64,000 nt of DNA, taken from the NCBI GenBank assembly GCA_016795365.1, contig JAEUHN010000053.1, positions 60,099 to 124,098 on the forward strand, given 5' to 3'. The first letter of the stretch is position 1; every line of letters begins with the position of its first letter. Position numbers and translations under genes: made by a program. The stretch is from Verrucomicrobiaceae bacterium (GTDB lineage Bacteria > Verrucomicrobiota > Verrucomicrobiia > Verrucomicrobiales > Verrucomicrobiaceae). This document shows positions 56,201 to 60,582 of the stretch, piece by piece. The notes beneath the pieces are model-generated. The model was given only the letters and a program-made list of their open reading frames with translations, did no database searches and was not told where the DNA came from.

Positions 56201-58341
56201 AACCGCTGCCTCTCACGGCGGGCAACTTGGTCTTCAACGATGCGAATTCGAACGGCCTAAAGGATGCCAATGAAGCGGGAGTGGCTGGTGTTACCGTGAA
56301 GCTCTTCGCTGACACGGTGGACCCACAGACCGGCACGGCTACTGCCACGGCTATCACAGGAACCGATGGCAGCTTCATGCTGCAAACTTTTGCCGAAGGG
56401 CAATACTTCATTCACGTGCCGAAGACGATGTTCGCCACGGGAGCGCCGCTGGCAGGCATGAATTCTAGCCCAGGCGCAGGAGCGGGTGCTGCTGATGACA
56501 ATGTGGATGAGAATGGTCTCGACTCGGCAACTCCGACGACCACGGGTGTGTCCACCGGTCTGTTCAGTCTCGTCTATGGAGCTGCTCCAGTGGATTCAGG
56601 GACCGAAAAGGGCGTCCTTGCTACAGCCGACAATGCTGCTGATGCCAATGGTAATCTCACGCTGGATCTCGGTTTCCGAGTGCCACCACCGGGCACGCCT
56701 CTGGCGGGTCGTGTGCGGCGTGATCTGAATGGCGATGGTATGGCAACGACGGCGGATGCCCCTCTCTCTGGTGTTGAGGTGGCGGTGTATGTGGATGAGA
56801 ATCAAAATGCGATCCTCGATCCTGCTGAGGCCAATGCGGTTGCGACCACGCAGTCGTCAGCGGATGGCACCTATCTGTTCGAAGGTCTGGCACCGGATGC
56901 CTACCTTGTGCAGGCCTTACCTTTGCCTGGCTCGCAGGCGGTGGCTGACTCGGATGGAGGTGCTCCTGATCAGACGAGTGTGGTGCTCGGCACGAAACCC
57001 GTGACCTACATCGACTTCCTTCAGTGCCCCTGCCCGGACACCTTCGCGCAATGGCAGGCCCAGCATGATCTTGGGACTCAGGCGGGTGCTTCTGATGATC
57101 CTGATGGCGATGGTTTGGACAACCTCGCCGAGTATGCGCTGGGCTCTGATCCCAAGCAGGGTGTGCGTTCATCTTCGGCGTTCCGTTTGGAAGCCACCGC
57201 TGGCATTGATGCGCTGCTTCGTCGCCCTGTGCAGGGCCACCAGGATCTGCGCTACGTCATCGAGGGCAGCCGTGATGCGAGCATCTGGACAAAGCTTTCC
57301 GTGGTGAGCACGAGCACGGTGGACGGCAATGACGAACTGTTGCGCTACACGCCGGTGGCGCAGGATCCGGTCTTCCAAGCTCAAGGGCGTGGCTTTGTCC
57401 GCTTGCGGATCGAGCGCGATGCGGACCTCGACGGCACGGCTGAAGATGTTTCCCTCAGTGCAGTGCAAGGCTTTGCCCTGCGCGACTTCGGTGCCACGGA
57501 GACCACCTTCTCGATGCCCTTGTTGCGCGAGGCTCTGTATTCGGGCCGCATCATTGAAACCGGTGAACACACTCTCGGGATCGCAGCGGGTGCGGGCTTG
57601 AAGGCTGCGCTCGGAACCGGGCGTGAATGCTTTGTGGAGATTGTGAGCGGTGCTCACGTGGGTCAGTGCTTCGATCTTGATGAGGCAACGACGACGGATT
57701 CGGTGCTGGCGATTGACCTCGCCAGCGCTCGCAATACAGCCAGCTCCTTGCCTGCCGGGCTCGTCGATGCACGGGTCACAGTGCGGGCTCATTGGACGCT
57801 CAGAGATCTCCTGCCTGCGGCACGCTTCCATGCGACCACCTCCGCCAGCACGGCGGATCGTGTGATGTTCTTCGAGAGCGGTGGCTATGTGGTGAACTGG
57901 CTGCTGGCTACCCCGCAGGGTTCACGATGGGTCCGCACGGCGGATGCCACCTTCGCAGACATGGGGCGGGCACGCCTTGTGACCGCGATTGATGGATGCT
58001 TCGTGCAATCGCGCGGTGGTGCCGTCACGCTGCCCTTCGTGGGTGAAGTGCGCACTGCACCGATGGTGCGCAAAGCGGTGAGCAACATGCAACTGCTCGG
58101 CACGAGTGCCGCTCTGGCGCAGACGTTCGACAGCCTGACGACGGCACGTTCAGGTGACAAGCTCCGGCTTTGGAATGCGGACCAAGTGGCAGGCTCCTCA
58201 GGCTTCGATGGCTTCACTCGCACCGCAGATGGATGGGTTCGCGATGTCGATCAAACATCCGTGGATACCAGTGTGCATCTTGATCCGTTCCGTGCCTTCT
58301 TCCTCGCACCGGCTGCTCCATCTGTGGGCGCGGCGCCGTGA
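35269..58341 (+). CDS. Giant modular surface protein (about 7,690 residues) with GEVED and SdrD-B-like domains
   Basis: The frame is open for 23 kb. A hydrophobic export signal lies at residues about 80-104, ending AQAQ. This is unusually far from the first Met, so starts at 35386 or 35440 are plausible. After an N-terminal beta domain and an Ig-like (He_PIG) domain the protein alternates three kinds of unit. About 12 GEVED domains run from (D)FGDW/FGDY and DDEDG to GEVEDY. About 15 SdrD-B-like domains have GNLVFNDANSNG, then GVTVKL and NLTIDLGF. Ig-like domains occur near 36160, 39212 and 52230. Two propeller-like blocks (41060-41770, 50990-51720) and an amidotransferase-like block (49020-49990) are inserted. 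A DPDGDGLDNLAEYALGSDP motif and a TIGR02597-like domain end the protein. No LPXTG or PEP-CTERM anchor is seen. Acidic, calcium-type repeats suggest an adhesin; function is inferred only. Confidence 0.93.
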   Translation: MNETSASLVHHGNRRLGPDRPHPFLSTPNCLIESAEHTPMPPSSSDELTEPPPTTRVMASPCSRTSPGTNFGPALRKGAWSFVSLIPAFCIVWLLGGLVGAQAQSVSVAEWNFTNASTPLDASLTNTAVQTSPVSLVANGGITLTRSATGTIFEAAGNTWSGTEDAGFIGARTSLTPRAAKSLSTSFTLTALANGDWSNFSISFRYQRPTTAPTRARAVITWQQAGVFKRAYTSAITLSGTAWTTSTTKIAAGDVLPTTLSNLPCLVELYFWGTSTTPNGIYLDDIKLVCNSLTNVYALYPASLNSWPQNRAYSAKFSVPGYTGTPTWSISGSVPTGLTLDTSTGELSGIPSAIGSSTFTITATGSGGLSASKSYALNIVAPPTPMPVCNSVAKLTFDGDTSANSFSPVPPADVASCYGEFSFGYDASGSMSGSIHAGGKNAGSGNPVNAAQGGQMRCFLGWDASYAYSTARNELLHYNIATSSSQIRFGVYPGANTASIPTASQTNKGEGAVWQTRIKLDPNASGDLRAFYFDALRWQKDLMDVPGTNGPRWAELHAYWTNDAGVVQRWDSPTIDIQAVYLPEHRAVNQYNRYWVDLNSGATGLNQLIRNTTSKYRSRTVFFDLYLWHDAGADLTSLTTANPPVILIDEIGVAGNFTCAAPQMGIGNTVFNDTNYNGHFDRGEGVAGVRVELLNTSNSVLTATTTTAGGNYLFSGLAEGSYKVRIPASEFASGKPLYQLLSISGAGGDNGVDDGVDENGIDDAAPATNGIYSGIIVLSMDSEPSTSESGNNSSADEADDDNTDLTVDFGFVSSPLFCVGNRVFKDSNGNLIYDPGEGVDGVAVQLLNSSNSVLATQTTTNGGLYLFSGLSSNQSYYVRVAPSNFAAASVLDGFLSVTGNGTDNGVDHDDNGVDDTAATINGIKSSLITPDASQGGVFGYTWPPSAGASMSNQGGTWYQVTARHNYVTDQMDVSVTLDTATQNTQALWMVVTNGVTPTSADTNYAAFYLANGTVTVTPYSANPTTSHSLGTVITTVPYTVTDIGPKRTFRFSLSVSSVNQWSGAPSTWLGTGFPYDAQGGFPDLFNKKIGLWMRSFADGSATLSGSTWTVSWGGAADPNIGIFDDVMPLTEVGCDTTVDFGFKPPGPSDFGDWNGSGAATASTSSIRDSNLRLGASVDAETSVVPDVLATADGADEDGVSMPLAITQSAMVTVPVSVFNNTGANAYLHGWIDLNNDGTFDDALVSSGGERLEPARSIASNGIVQVQSVSFTVPSGASVGTQRGVRFRLTNLAATGPIGTSGSGEIEDYVVRICSVMAVCPAVSYLPTATEGAAYSMPITAVGGTPGYSYAIVSGSLNAGLTLNSSSGVIGGSATAIGARTFTIQATDSTGCSVSRTYTLDVVAAGSIIQVVGGNGSGNVPIERAVYQVGAAINTQTTEAGGVLVQTNSAINLTSLTVNDAGTSKILTEANLNGASIANLSLSSAEANVGVLLNGTPTSIASGGVAAFATNAAQVATNTNLNHYIYDDRGEGEPDATGEYDIRFNYALTTDDYVVVQERNGNSHVQLQPLDATGNVIAGSRTVQVRGTHDWNTGYASATYQSAQPYYLTTIRQSIFGTTSPIFGFRLSIFGADCKFFAMSENTFTDNPTSAGLIGDLVWNDSNRNGIQDAGESGASGVTVRLLDAATSAAVASTTTNASGIYSFTSVAPGNYRVQFALPAGYFFAAQNQGSNDARDSDADPATGLTEIFTMMPCDSLSHHDAGIYGNDYGDHPGFPSASQTAVAAIRIGTNATDVEAANPTVAGANADDTNGTDDEDLSMPVFTEGATTTLTIPVTLNTASLSGNTSRIVVFVDWNDDGDVADANETLAALTVSTNGTSTINFSLTPPTGIIPGTKYLRIRIVEGTVVPAFSGASTLKGEVEDYAVTVNAAAQCFSVAGGTTALYRVNHLTGAVTTITNAPYNVKSVAYEGATKTLYYNEYAWPNGRLGKYNLVTNTHTNIGNLNSPTSGTWSYTPSQRPSSLTYINGKLYYVHPGTDDLVRIDMNVGETAITNQVKVADLTNNARSFGWVGDITATPDGLLWVAAHNELGYWSPATRLFTTIASYPAYTDPSSAYFMALMHDSTTGFLYGQKSAAVSTAIFRINKTTGAEAIQASTTPVHDSWDYACAEPPIDLTPPVNDFGDWDGSGAGNPFWVADPALSLGARVDAELNSSRNASATGDDTTGVDDEDGVTWPVFQAGGSFKVSVDTRNSTPDYCSMQGWVDWNNNGAFEASEALWTEWGSFVWIDPMPTPWTLTGLPAVRVPVGAVTGVPLGARVRIIRSLEDPPNPVSYGTVFGEVEDYTVTVQPRGSDHGDFSSFGDASSLTNPTFTIGQLVDAEATASTTTNGDGDDASNNDDEDGVWAGVIAQGQTNAQILVELNNTSGVTGYLNVWVDFNRNGSLLDAGEQVATNIVVPNGSTYHSEAVNFDVPAGASVGTAGVRVRFTTAASPGPVGASAAGVSGEVEDVAINIEPAAQSAGCYHFAFKDLNRDLDFLDLGETIPSQGNVKDYWSGFDTITHNWQLDPGESVKGWIDNLDMKYDRAAQQLTVDVTIGKNRGADLSQLYFAVNSGAMPTQSNNLALVYIDGYNAANPVVTVYKYDPSLSSGTFLNRQLMVSTAAGGPNASDVVSKVVTRSASGTRFQLVLNCARINNAANWASYGIIASTWSGVQFANTAGMWIHANALIGPQTYDSSGNMTVANQGDWRDEEVFIDTNPSSAFLAEGCFDFGDYAGFGPAFTAISSSLYLGGAPPDANPIDPSTLATLGDNAIGDDNTGSDDEDITPPVLTPGTATNLVVPVFNNTGSNAFLSVWIDYNANHAVDAGEQVVVNQAVASLAAAQSLSYPITVPASPALGANLAVRYRLSSVSGTGLSGAGGFGEVEDHMITIDHPVGGLTFDFTSLASFPGMAGQTFTSGGVTATVTTSENFTPAAWQNYSGGPSTTLYMRGGTGATPPSGNTRTIQVNFSQPLLFQSGIVNLDLDNQSYTFELIGGGVWSAFKVLDANDREADYNAPVGVGSSIVTLDWNDGTGNSRGDDAWWTISGPVTGIKITQRVPGSLTYSGENVSFCFGSFTIAPGTDYGDAPAFALASQYTSADIRIGSVPTDSDLGNPTTGTANVDDTTGTDDEDVVMPAFTVGVATNLTVPVTLNTAALSGNAARVRVFADWNGDGDVLDANETVNGQTVSTNGSSSVTFSITPPTGTPPGAKYLRIRATEGTAGPTFSGSSTLKGEVEDYLINVSSGVVSDFGDWNGSGAATAITSSAFNTNLRIGATVDSEVSVTPDAAASADGADEDGVWFAPSVTVGSVAQLSVKATNLTASDAYLNAWIDFNNNGTFDTGEQIAANVVVPAGTTDYDPAGYNSGSAYYQYYRLQYNVPTTASVGAARGVRVRLSSVLNTPAVGTSGTGEIEDYTITFTAPAPCYHFRLADANGDRVFNPATEIVPAQINAPIYWDQSGDMGSIKSLDATYSPGSKLFTFDCTVQQISATGVRADGIWFMLNSGPLPLPNVQRYAIVYIDGFNRSAPKVTVYVENSTSHGSSWLTPGNLMVSSAPNGLNAGDVKSLMVTEDTTSKTVRFRLTLDTTRINDRTQWASGYSLDADWRGLQMTSTAGMWCTATDMTAAPTYNAVDGRATAMNMAANSYIGIDVHPMGFQPVITESCNYDFGDHAFGITSSAGQTASSDIWIGTAVTDAEGDYTDGGASLDDGIGVDDEDLTMPNFPVGIATALTVPVNIPVLSSISGSTSRVNIFVDWNGDGDVADTGETLSPQTVASAGTTNLTFSLTAPVGTTVGTKYLRIRITEGSTAPAFAGVSNLKGEVEDYVVTVSPSMTYGIGNLVWADANDNGRFDAGEGVSGVRVELYDTSNVLQTFTTTDAAGLYQLPVSAPGTFYVKIPATQFGAGKPLNGMSSLIGNGPDNGKDDDWDENGIDDGAPASNGIRSPNIVITAAGEPTSSETGADGGWDTGIAGRPSDSSADLTIDFGFSCAATNLYLNGNMEGGTAGTSAFPSGGAGIASNWAGGDPSGSILPSFDWADQGAYINDYTHAAEGSRFFALTGNGGCITQDFGVGTVVAGRSSLTAGQAYNFSFDWAPFDPAKPAGDTAARSEMMLEILYSDTSGSSSTQVLRIRSWYDPRTNSTAVNSRPLGAWNALDWRRCRAQIVVPPAPPGKPVISFQLSSGGDGHVLLDNFVLTPACSNKMCSVGNIVFNDSNGNGIKDAAESGIDNVWLQIFRQPSSGTPFEVQDLVTHDGGQYFFTGLEPGDYKVVVSADNFVSTLPWWGGSSALVGRVSSSGAGNPNVSATSAVDDQDKGLDDAAPQTNGIATATFTLAVGTEPVTGAGAENGFMPNIDSGADASGDLTIDLGFQGSPTTDFGDHIFGSLAASMASQTASADIRIGTNVTDGEASDPSDANANRDDITGINDEDLLIPSFTVGEVTNLVIPVTIPVVANLSGSTSRINVFADWNGDGDVLDTNETLTAQTVAAAGTSNVTFALTPPAGTTGGTKYLRIRITEGDTVPAFAGASALKGEVEDYAFNVSDGTETLPAGTYIIPMDNALQGNFNLKAYGLAVRLLHADVALKWIINPGKGKDGVDFTANASRILPTAAASQSVSFRAGPLAIYPGSEAQALAVMAAYGNNVAVYQLNTAVTVNVNANLRHKPKIAVFDQGGHGSQLHVPVLQEAGLTMFTHYQLLNNAADIGAGSCYTIATEPHSDAVSVGAATALVDFLLSGGNFFGQCAAVRSYTQHGVLAGFESDGTLNGSMMFDNFQDPMAQFEGGLSDESGSVTAFTLTSNPGIRIAYSSSDGARYKAYAGRIAGAPAKGGWVHYLAGHSYDIVGDIGSINGRRMLLNAVLRSADRPDSCGLSIMNGADFGDFSGFVSAGQIASADIRIGTAATDVNVSSPANATATGDDATGTDDEDLTMPSFTVGNVTNLVIPVVIPVPAALSGSTARINVFADWNGDGDVADTNETLTAQTVAATGNVTFSLSPPAGTTAGTKYLRIRITEGGVAPTFSGSLALKGEVEDYAVSVVPGLDFGDYTPFALAQATVVPGLRIGAKVDAEFFATTDSFASGDDTTGTDDEDGVTWPPVIAAGAATTMTVTVTNTTGAPAYLNVWIDFNHNGVVTDAGERLATNTLVNTGVTNSNLTINFTPPASAIEGISGMRVSLINATTAVSSGSLGSGEIEDYAMRVCPSVGYAYGTGMGNLYEIDVGTGIVRVATAVPTGFDKANGAAYAETLGTSGVVIFATGFTNDSRLAVWDRATGVINVAGDLVNFGFPNSATIHSGDFYNGFYYLVNDDTDDLWKVSITGTSGAYAITSATKVADLFNNTRAHGYGDFVITPGGVLYAHAWITPGNTPDFYTADLKLATPVATSLGTPAFGHNGITLGLNGKLYGGLGVNADNADWFEVSLSTGQSTYINAGFINGLSDMTMGACIPAPIITPPANEDNGDYGLFAMASGTVSNNIRMGALVDADSAITLNMGATGDDTTGSDDEDGVTLPASIQAGTSGTVSVRVTNTSGAPAYLCGWIDFNGNGSLADAGEKFINNVSIATGTNNVSTNYTINVPATALVGNVGLRFRLTSTSGAAPTGLVGTGEVEDYVLQILCPTITTAPSALPSATVTMAYSTTLTASGGNAPYTWAITSGALPAGISLNSTTGVISGTAPSTPSTTAITFQATDAQGCKASTSGLTFVVVGLKVGNLVWADTNCNGLKDAAESGIGGIVMSLSTRGPNGIAYDGDDVTLKTTTTAADGTYQFTDISPGSYYVKFTPPLATYPLATPTVVNLDNGIDNDSNAVQPGGGGTVVRSPVIAVAAGSEPTSDDGDNNSDMTVDFGLRPGFRIGDLVWNDMNDNGIHEASEPGLTGVTVSLMSPGANGLIGGGDDTVVTSTSTNGAGNYSFTSPVAGNFFIRVTPPTGYDVPSVIVTSADNGVNDDNNGAQPGGATTFVYSPIFNLTQCKEPGTAGTTNDEFTIDVGLAPNTLGIGNTVFRDDNNDGHSGPGEGIDGVTVQLYRSTGTPGTSTPLATTTTSGGGHYQFINLARDQYIVHIPAVMFGTSGAMKGMLSVEGAQTGAQDDNLGEDGVDSAIPETTGISSRIVSLFNDAAPVDSGTETGMNYTDDNTLPGGDNDIDFTVDLGFYRWVGVGNFVFYDVNGDGIASASEGVNGVRVELYSSGQTPGVDTPLAWTTTANGGKYLFTKMPPGIYRLHIPKTMFASTGPLAGKMSIAPGLFGDDDVGEDGLNDTSPQDEGVSSAEVFLVAGVAPTALNGETGVDNTSDDATDAAINLTVDFGFQDPTAVGNLVYHDANANGHFDSGEGVDGVLVQLYRSGSVAGTVPPVAQMTTSSGGHYKFSGLAGGDYFIHLPISNFETNGPLAGLISMSGSATVNTDDNVGEDGLDTVSPLNTGISTAVFTLRAGSMPVNSGTETGYLAAEDDANIQDANGNMTIDLGLVEPDPNRVGLGNAVFNDLNGDGVFTDGEGVDGVIVQLYNTSNTLVATTTTGSGGCYLFSNLAPGTYYVKLPASNWTGSGALKGLLSIPGQGGDNGQDDDLDENGDDPASPSTTGVRSTNITLAVNTEPTNYDTEVGKNTLIDEGLDENYDLTVDFGFYDRCGVGNLVFVDANGNGKADNNEGVSGVTVKLFAAGADPRFDTPLATQVTETTRKGFFMFLDLNPGAYFLHIPAAMFQTGGPLLGKASMTGVEATSVDDSSGENGIDPGDIADEGISTEVFILRPGTMPSTTETGLFGNADNSSPNGISGYNIDLTKDFGFVSNACIGNLVFKDLDRDGKFTSGVDVGVDGVTVQLWSGTTLKDTKVTANGGLYEFCTVPGSYSIKIPASMFQTGAPLAYLQATTLGSFMATGSTTNWQDDNGGQDASDNGSPLTNGASTGTFATAVNTMPGPQTGETGFASSSDDMTETDVNLTIDLGFKPLPLTAGNLVFNDANSNGLKDANEAGVAGVTVKLFADTVDPQTGTATATAITGTDGSFMLQTFAEGQYFIHVPKTMFATGAPLAGMNSSPGAGAGAADDNVDENGLDSATPTTTGVSTGLFSLVYGAAPVDSGTEKGVLATADNAADANGNLTLDLGFRVPPPGTPLAGRVRRDLNGDGMATTADAPLSGVEVAVYVDENQNAILDPAEANAVATTQSSADGTYLFEGLAPDAYLVQALPLPGSQAVADSDGGAPDQTSVVLGTKPVTYIDFLQCPCPDTFAQWQAQHDLGTQAGASDDPDGDGLDNLAEYALGSDPKQGVRSSSAFRLEATAGIDALLRRPVQGHQDLRYVIEGSRDASIWTKLSVVSTSTVDGNDELLRYTPVAQDPVFQAQGRGFVRLRIERDADLDGTAEDVSLSAVQGFALRDFGATETTFSMPLLREALYSGRIIETGEHTLGIAAGAGLKAALGTGRECFVEIVSGAHVGQCFDLDEATTTDSVLAIDLASARNTASSLPAGLVDARVTVRAHWTLRDLLPAARFHATTSASTADRVMFFESGGYVVNWLLATPQGSRWVRTADATFADMGRARLVTAIDGCFVQSRGGAVTLPFVGEVRTAPMVRKAVSNMQLLGTSAALAQTFDSLTTARSGDKLRLWNADQVAGSSGFDGFTRTADGWVRDVDQTSVDTSVHLDPFRAFFLAPAAPSVGAAP
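49019..49990 (+). other. Embedded amidotransferase-like domain within the giant protein
   Basis: This region corresponds to residues about 4,585-4,905. It starts with TYIIPMDNALQGNFNLKAYG and continues with a Rossmann-like block HKPKIAVFDQGGHGSQLHVP. A later Gly-Gly-Asn-Phe-Phe-Gly-Gln-Cys-Ala-Ala segment resembles the nucleophile elbow of class I glutamine amidotransferases. From memory, similar domains occur in secreted Bacteroidota proteins, where the function is unknown. It interrupts the GEVED series. The coordinates are domain limits within the gene, not a separate gene. Confidence 0.5.
52498..57020 (+). repeat. Tandem array of about ten SdrD-B-like domains at the C-terminal end of the giant protein
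   Basis: Units begin near 52498, 52926, 53350, 53826, 54296, 54778, 55240, 55733, 56210 and 56695, roughly 470 bases apart. Each starts G(N/D)LVF.D.N.NG, continues with GVDGVTVQLY and YxF..L.PG.Y, and ends TVDFGF or TIDLGF. Codons differ widely between units although residues agree, so the duplications are old and the repeats are not recent DNA copies. Confidence 0.85.
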
Positions 58342-58496
58342 GGTGAGTCGTTGGTGACTATGGTGATCGCCTTGGATCGGACGACAGCGAGAAGAGAATT
58401 CTGACGATCCGACAGAAGCCAACCGATACTTTGCCTGCACTCATTTTGTTCGGCAATTGGAATGTCGTGTTGGATCGTCGGCTCAGAATGTTCCAG

Positions 58497-58892
58497 TCAT
58501 GGGTTTTGGTTCCAGTATCGAATGACGTTACTGAATCCGATGCTCGAGATAGTGACCATGATCGCGTAGATTGCGGTGAATGTCCAAAAAGCGCGCACCG
58601 TTCGCCAACGCATTAGCATTAAAGCGGTCGATCCAAGGATCGTCACTAATGAGAGGATAACGAGAAGCGAAGGTGGGCGGTGACCGCCAAGGAATGCAGC
58701 GAACCCATAACACCCGAGAATGGGGGCGCAAAGCGTAGCCTTCAGCTTTTCATGGCTGACATCAAAGCCGCCTTCCACGTGAAATGGGGTCAGAGCCGTG
58801 ATCACGCCAAAAATGACAAACCACAGCCCAATGAGTGTAGTCAGACGCCGCTGGAATCCAGGGTAAGGCGGTGTGGCTGCTGTGGCACTCAT
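58497..58892 (-). CDS. Small membrane protein
   Basis: The protein has 131 residues with four predicted membrane helices: TLIGLWFVIFGVITALTPF, TLCAPILGCYGFAAFLGG, SLLVILSLVTILGSTALML and FWTFTAIYAIMVTISSIGF. Short Pro/Ala-rich N-terminus. The last part, SNVIRYWNQNP, is hydrophilic. It lies next to the membrane acyltransferase on the same strand, 92 bases upstream of nothing else obvious. I do not recognise the family. Convergent with the giant gene. Confidence 0.65.
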   Translation of the reverse strand: MSATAATPPYPGFQRRLTTLIGLWFVIFGVITALTPFHVEGGFDVSHEKLKATLCAPILGCYGFAAFLGGHRPPSLLVILSLVTILGSTALMLMRWRTVRAFWTFTAIYAIMVTISSIGFSNVIRYWNQNP

Positions 58893-58984
58893 GGCTCACG
58901 ACTCAGTCTTTTGGAAGATCCATCCAACTCAGGCAACGCAGGAGATCGCCGGACGAGCGCGTGCTTCATGGTGTTGCGCGACTT

Positions 58985-60454
58985 CTAGATCCTGAGGAAC
59001 GCCCGCTGGCGATACAGATACCAGCACAGCAGCCAGATAACACCCAGCACAGCTCCACTTTCGATCATGGGAGCGAACTGGCCTTTGAATAGATCGGGCT
59101 CCAGGTGCTGATGGAGGCGTTCCTTGATCCAGCCTTTGCTGAACTGTGAGAGCAAATAGACGAGGATGGAGTTCATGCCGACGACGGCGAAGGGCCAGGC
59201 CAACCAGCGCGCGCGCAACACCTCTACGACGAAGTAAAACGAGGCGAGCAGGATCGTCACGATGCCGCCGCTGAAGAGCACCCAGCTCGGGGTCCAGATG
59301 CGTTTGACGATCGGGCAGAGCTGGTCGCTTGCGATGATGCCTAGCACGGTCACTGCCGCACCTACTCCGATCAGACCCACCACCTTGACAGCATGGGTGC
59401 GTTCAGATTGAAGGAATCGGCCTGCCATCAAGCCCATGCACATCGTCACGATCGAAGGGATGAAGTTGAGCGTCTGATACCCGCCCTCACTGGCCACGAA
59501 CGGCTCCAGTCTTGGGAAGCGATTGAGAAACCACTGATCGAAGGTCGATGCGACATTCGCGTTCATATTCCAGTGAGCGAAGAAGCCTTCGAACACACCT
59601 TCCGGGTAAGTCGTGGCGGCGGGTGGTGGAAGCGGTGAGTGGGCAAACCACGCCCAGTAGCCACCCAAGATGGCCAAGCTGCCGAGCAATTGTCCCCAGG
59701 TGCCTGTGCGCCACAGGAGGAAGAGGAAAACGTAGCCCAGGCCGATCTGCGAGAGCACATTCGTAAAGGTCCAGTTCGTTACGTCCTTTGCCCCGGACGA
59801 GCAGAGCACACCGAGCAGGACCAGCACCATGGCCCGGCCAAGTGCATGGAAGAACAGCTGCCATCCGCTCTCGCCGCGTTCGATTCTTTTCGCATACGAG
59901 AAGGGCATCGCCACTCCCACCATGAACATGAAGGCAGGCTGGATCATGTCCCAGGGCACACCACCGGTCCACGGCACATGCTTGAGCAGCGGAGAGATGC
60001 GGGCCCACACGGTGTCTGGAAACTTTTCGCCCATCTGCACAATGCCCAGGCCGCCTGAGACCATGAGCAGCATAATGGCACCTCGATAGGCGTCCAGAGA
60101 CAGCAGTCGCTCGGCTTTGGCTGGCGGCGCAGCAGGAGTGATCTCTTCCATAGGACTAGCAGCGTGGGTGCTGGACACGGAGGCCCAGGGTTGGAGGTCC
60201 ATCGTGGGCGCTGATGCAGCCACGACGGTTTGGATGGGCGTGAGCTTGGTTTTGACCGGGGTGACGGGCACCACCTTGAGTGTCTCCGCATTTGTCGGAC
60301 CCGGAAGGGAGGGGACGGGGAGCACCTCGGCAATGACTGGCTCTTTCGGCGACTCCACCAACGGTTTGTTCGAGGATGGACTGACCGTGGGTGGTGCAGG
60401 ATTCTCCAAGGCCGCAAGGGTAGGGAGTTCAGGGAGGTCTTCCATGGTGTTCAT
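58985..60454 (-). CDS. Membrane acyltransferase, DUF5009/NagX-like (heparan-alpha-glucosaminide N-acetyltransferase family)
   Basis: The protein has about 489 residues from MNTMEDLPELPTLAALE (60454); a start 11 codons earlier is possible. Residues 1-125 are a hydrophilic, Pro/Thr/Val-rich segment without similarity I recognise. The membrane part begins RLLSLDAYRGAIMLLMVSGG, the hallmark of this family, with a His-containing loop, and WDMIQPAFMFMVGVAMPFSY. About ten helices follow, with SEGGYQTLNFIPSIVTMCMG and VGMNSILVYLLSQFSKGW near the end. Relatives transfer acetyl groups to sugars across the membrane or import sugars; here an envelope polysaccharide is a reasonable target, by inference. 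No pathway partners are adjacent. Confidence 0.88.
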   Translation of the reverse strand: MNTMEDLPELPTLAALENPAPPTVSPSSNKPLVESPKEPVIAEVLPVPSLPGPTNAETLKVVPVTPVKTKLTPIQTVVAASAPTMDLQPWASVSSTHAASPMEEITPAAPPAKAERLLSLDAYRGAIMLLMVSGGLGIVQMGEKFPDTVWARISPLLKHVPWTGGVPWDMIQPAFMFMVGVAMPFSYAKRIERGESGWQLFFHALGRAMVLVLLGVLCSSGAKDVTNWTFTNVLSQIGLGYVFLFLLWRTGTWGQLLGSLAILGGYWAWFAHSPLPPPAATTYPEGVFEGFFAHWNMNANVASTFDQWFLNRFPRLEPFVASEGGYQTLNFIPSIVTMCMGLMAGRFLQSERTHAVKVVGLIGVGAAVTVLGIIASDQLCPIVKRIWTPSWVLFSGGIVTILLASFYFVVEVLRARWLAWPFAVVGMNSILVYLLSQFSKGWIKERLHQHLEPDLFKGQFAPMIESGAVLGVIWLLCWYLYRQRAFLRI

Positions 60455-60582
60455 TGAAACCGAAGGTTGGCCTTCGCAGCAAGGCAAAAGAGCAGAACGG
60501 GCCTTGACTATCCGGCTTTGACTTCATACGGGCCGCTCGCTAAAAATCTCGCCCGCTTTCTTCAACCCCATCCGCCAACCTC

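Noticed and set aside
35298..58223. Many antisense and alternate-frame ORFs inside the giant gene
   Set aside because: High GC and repeated codons keep other frames open; none shows a domain, and the plus frame has consistent GEVED and SdrD-B sequence.
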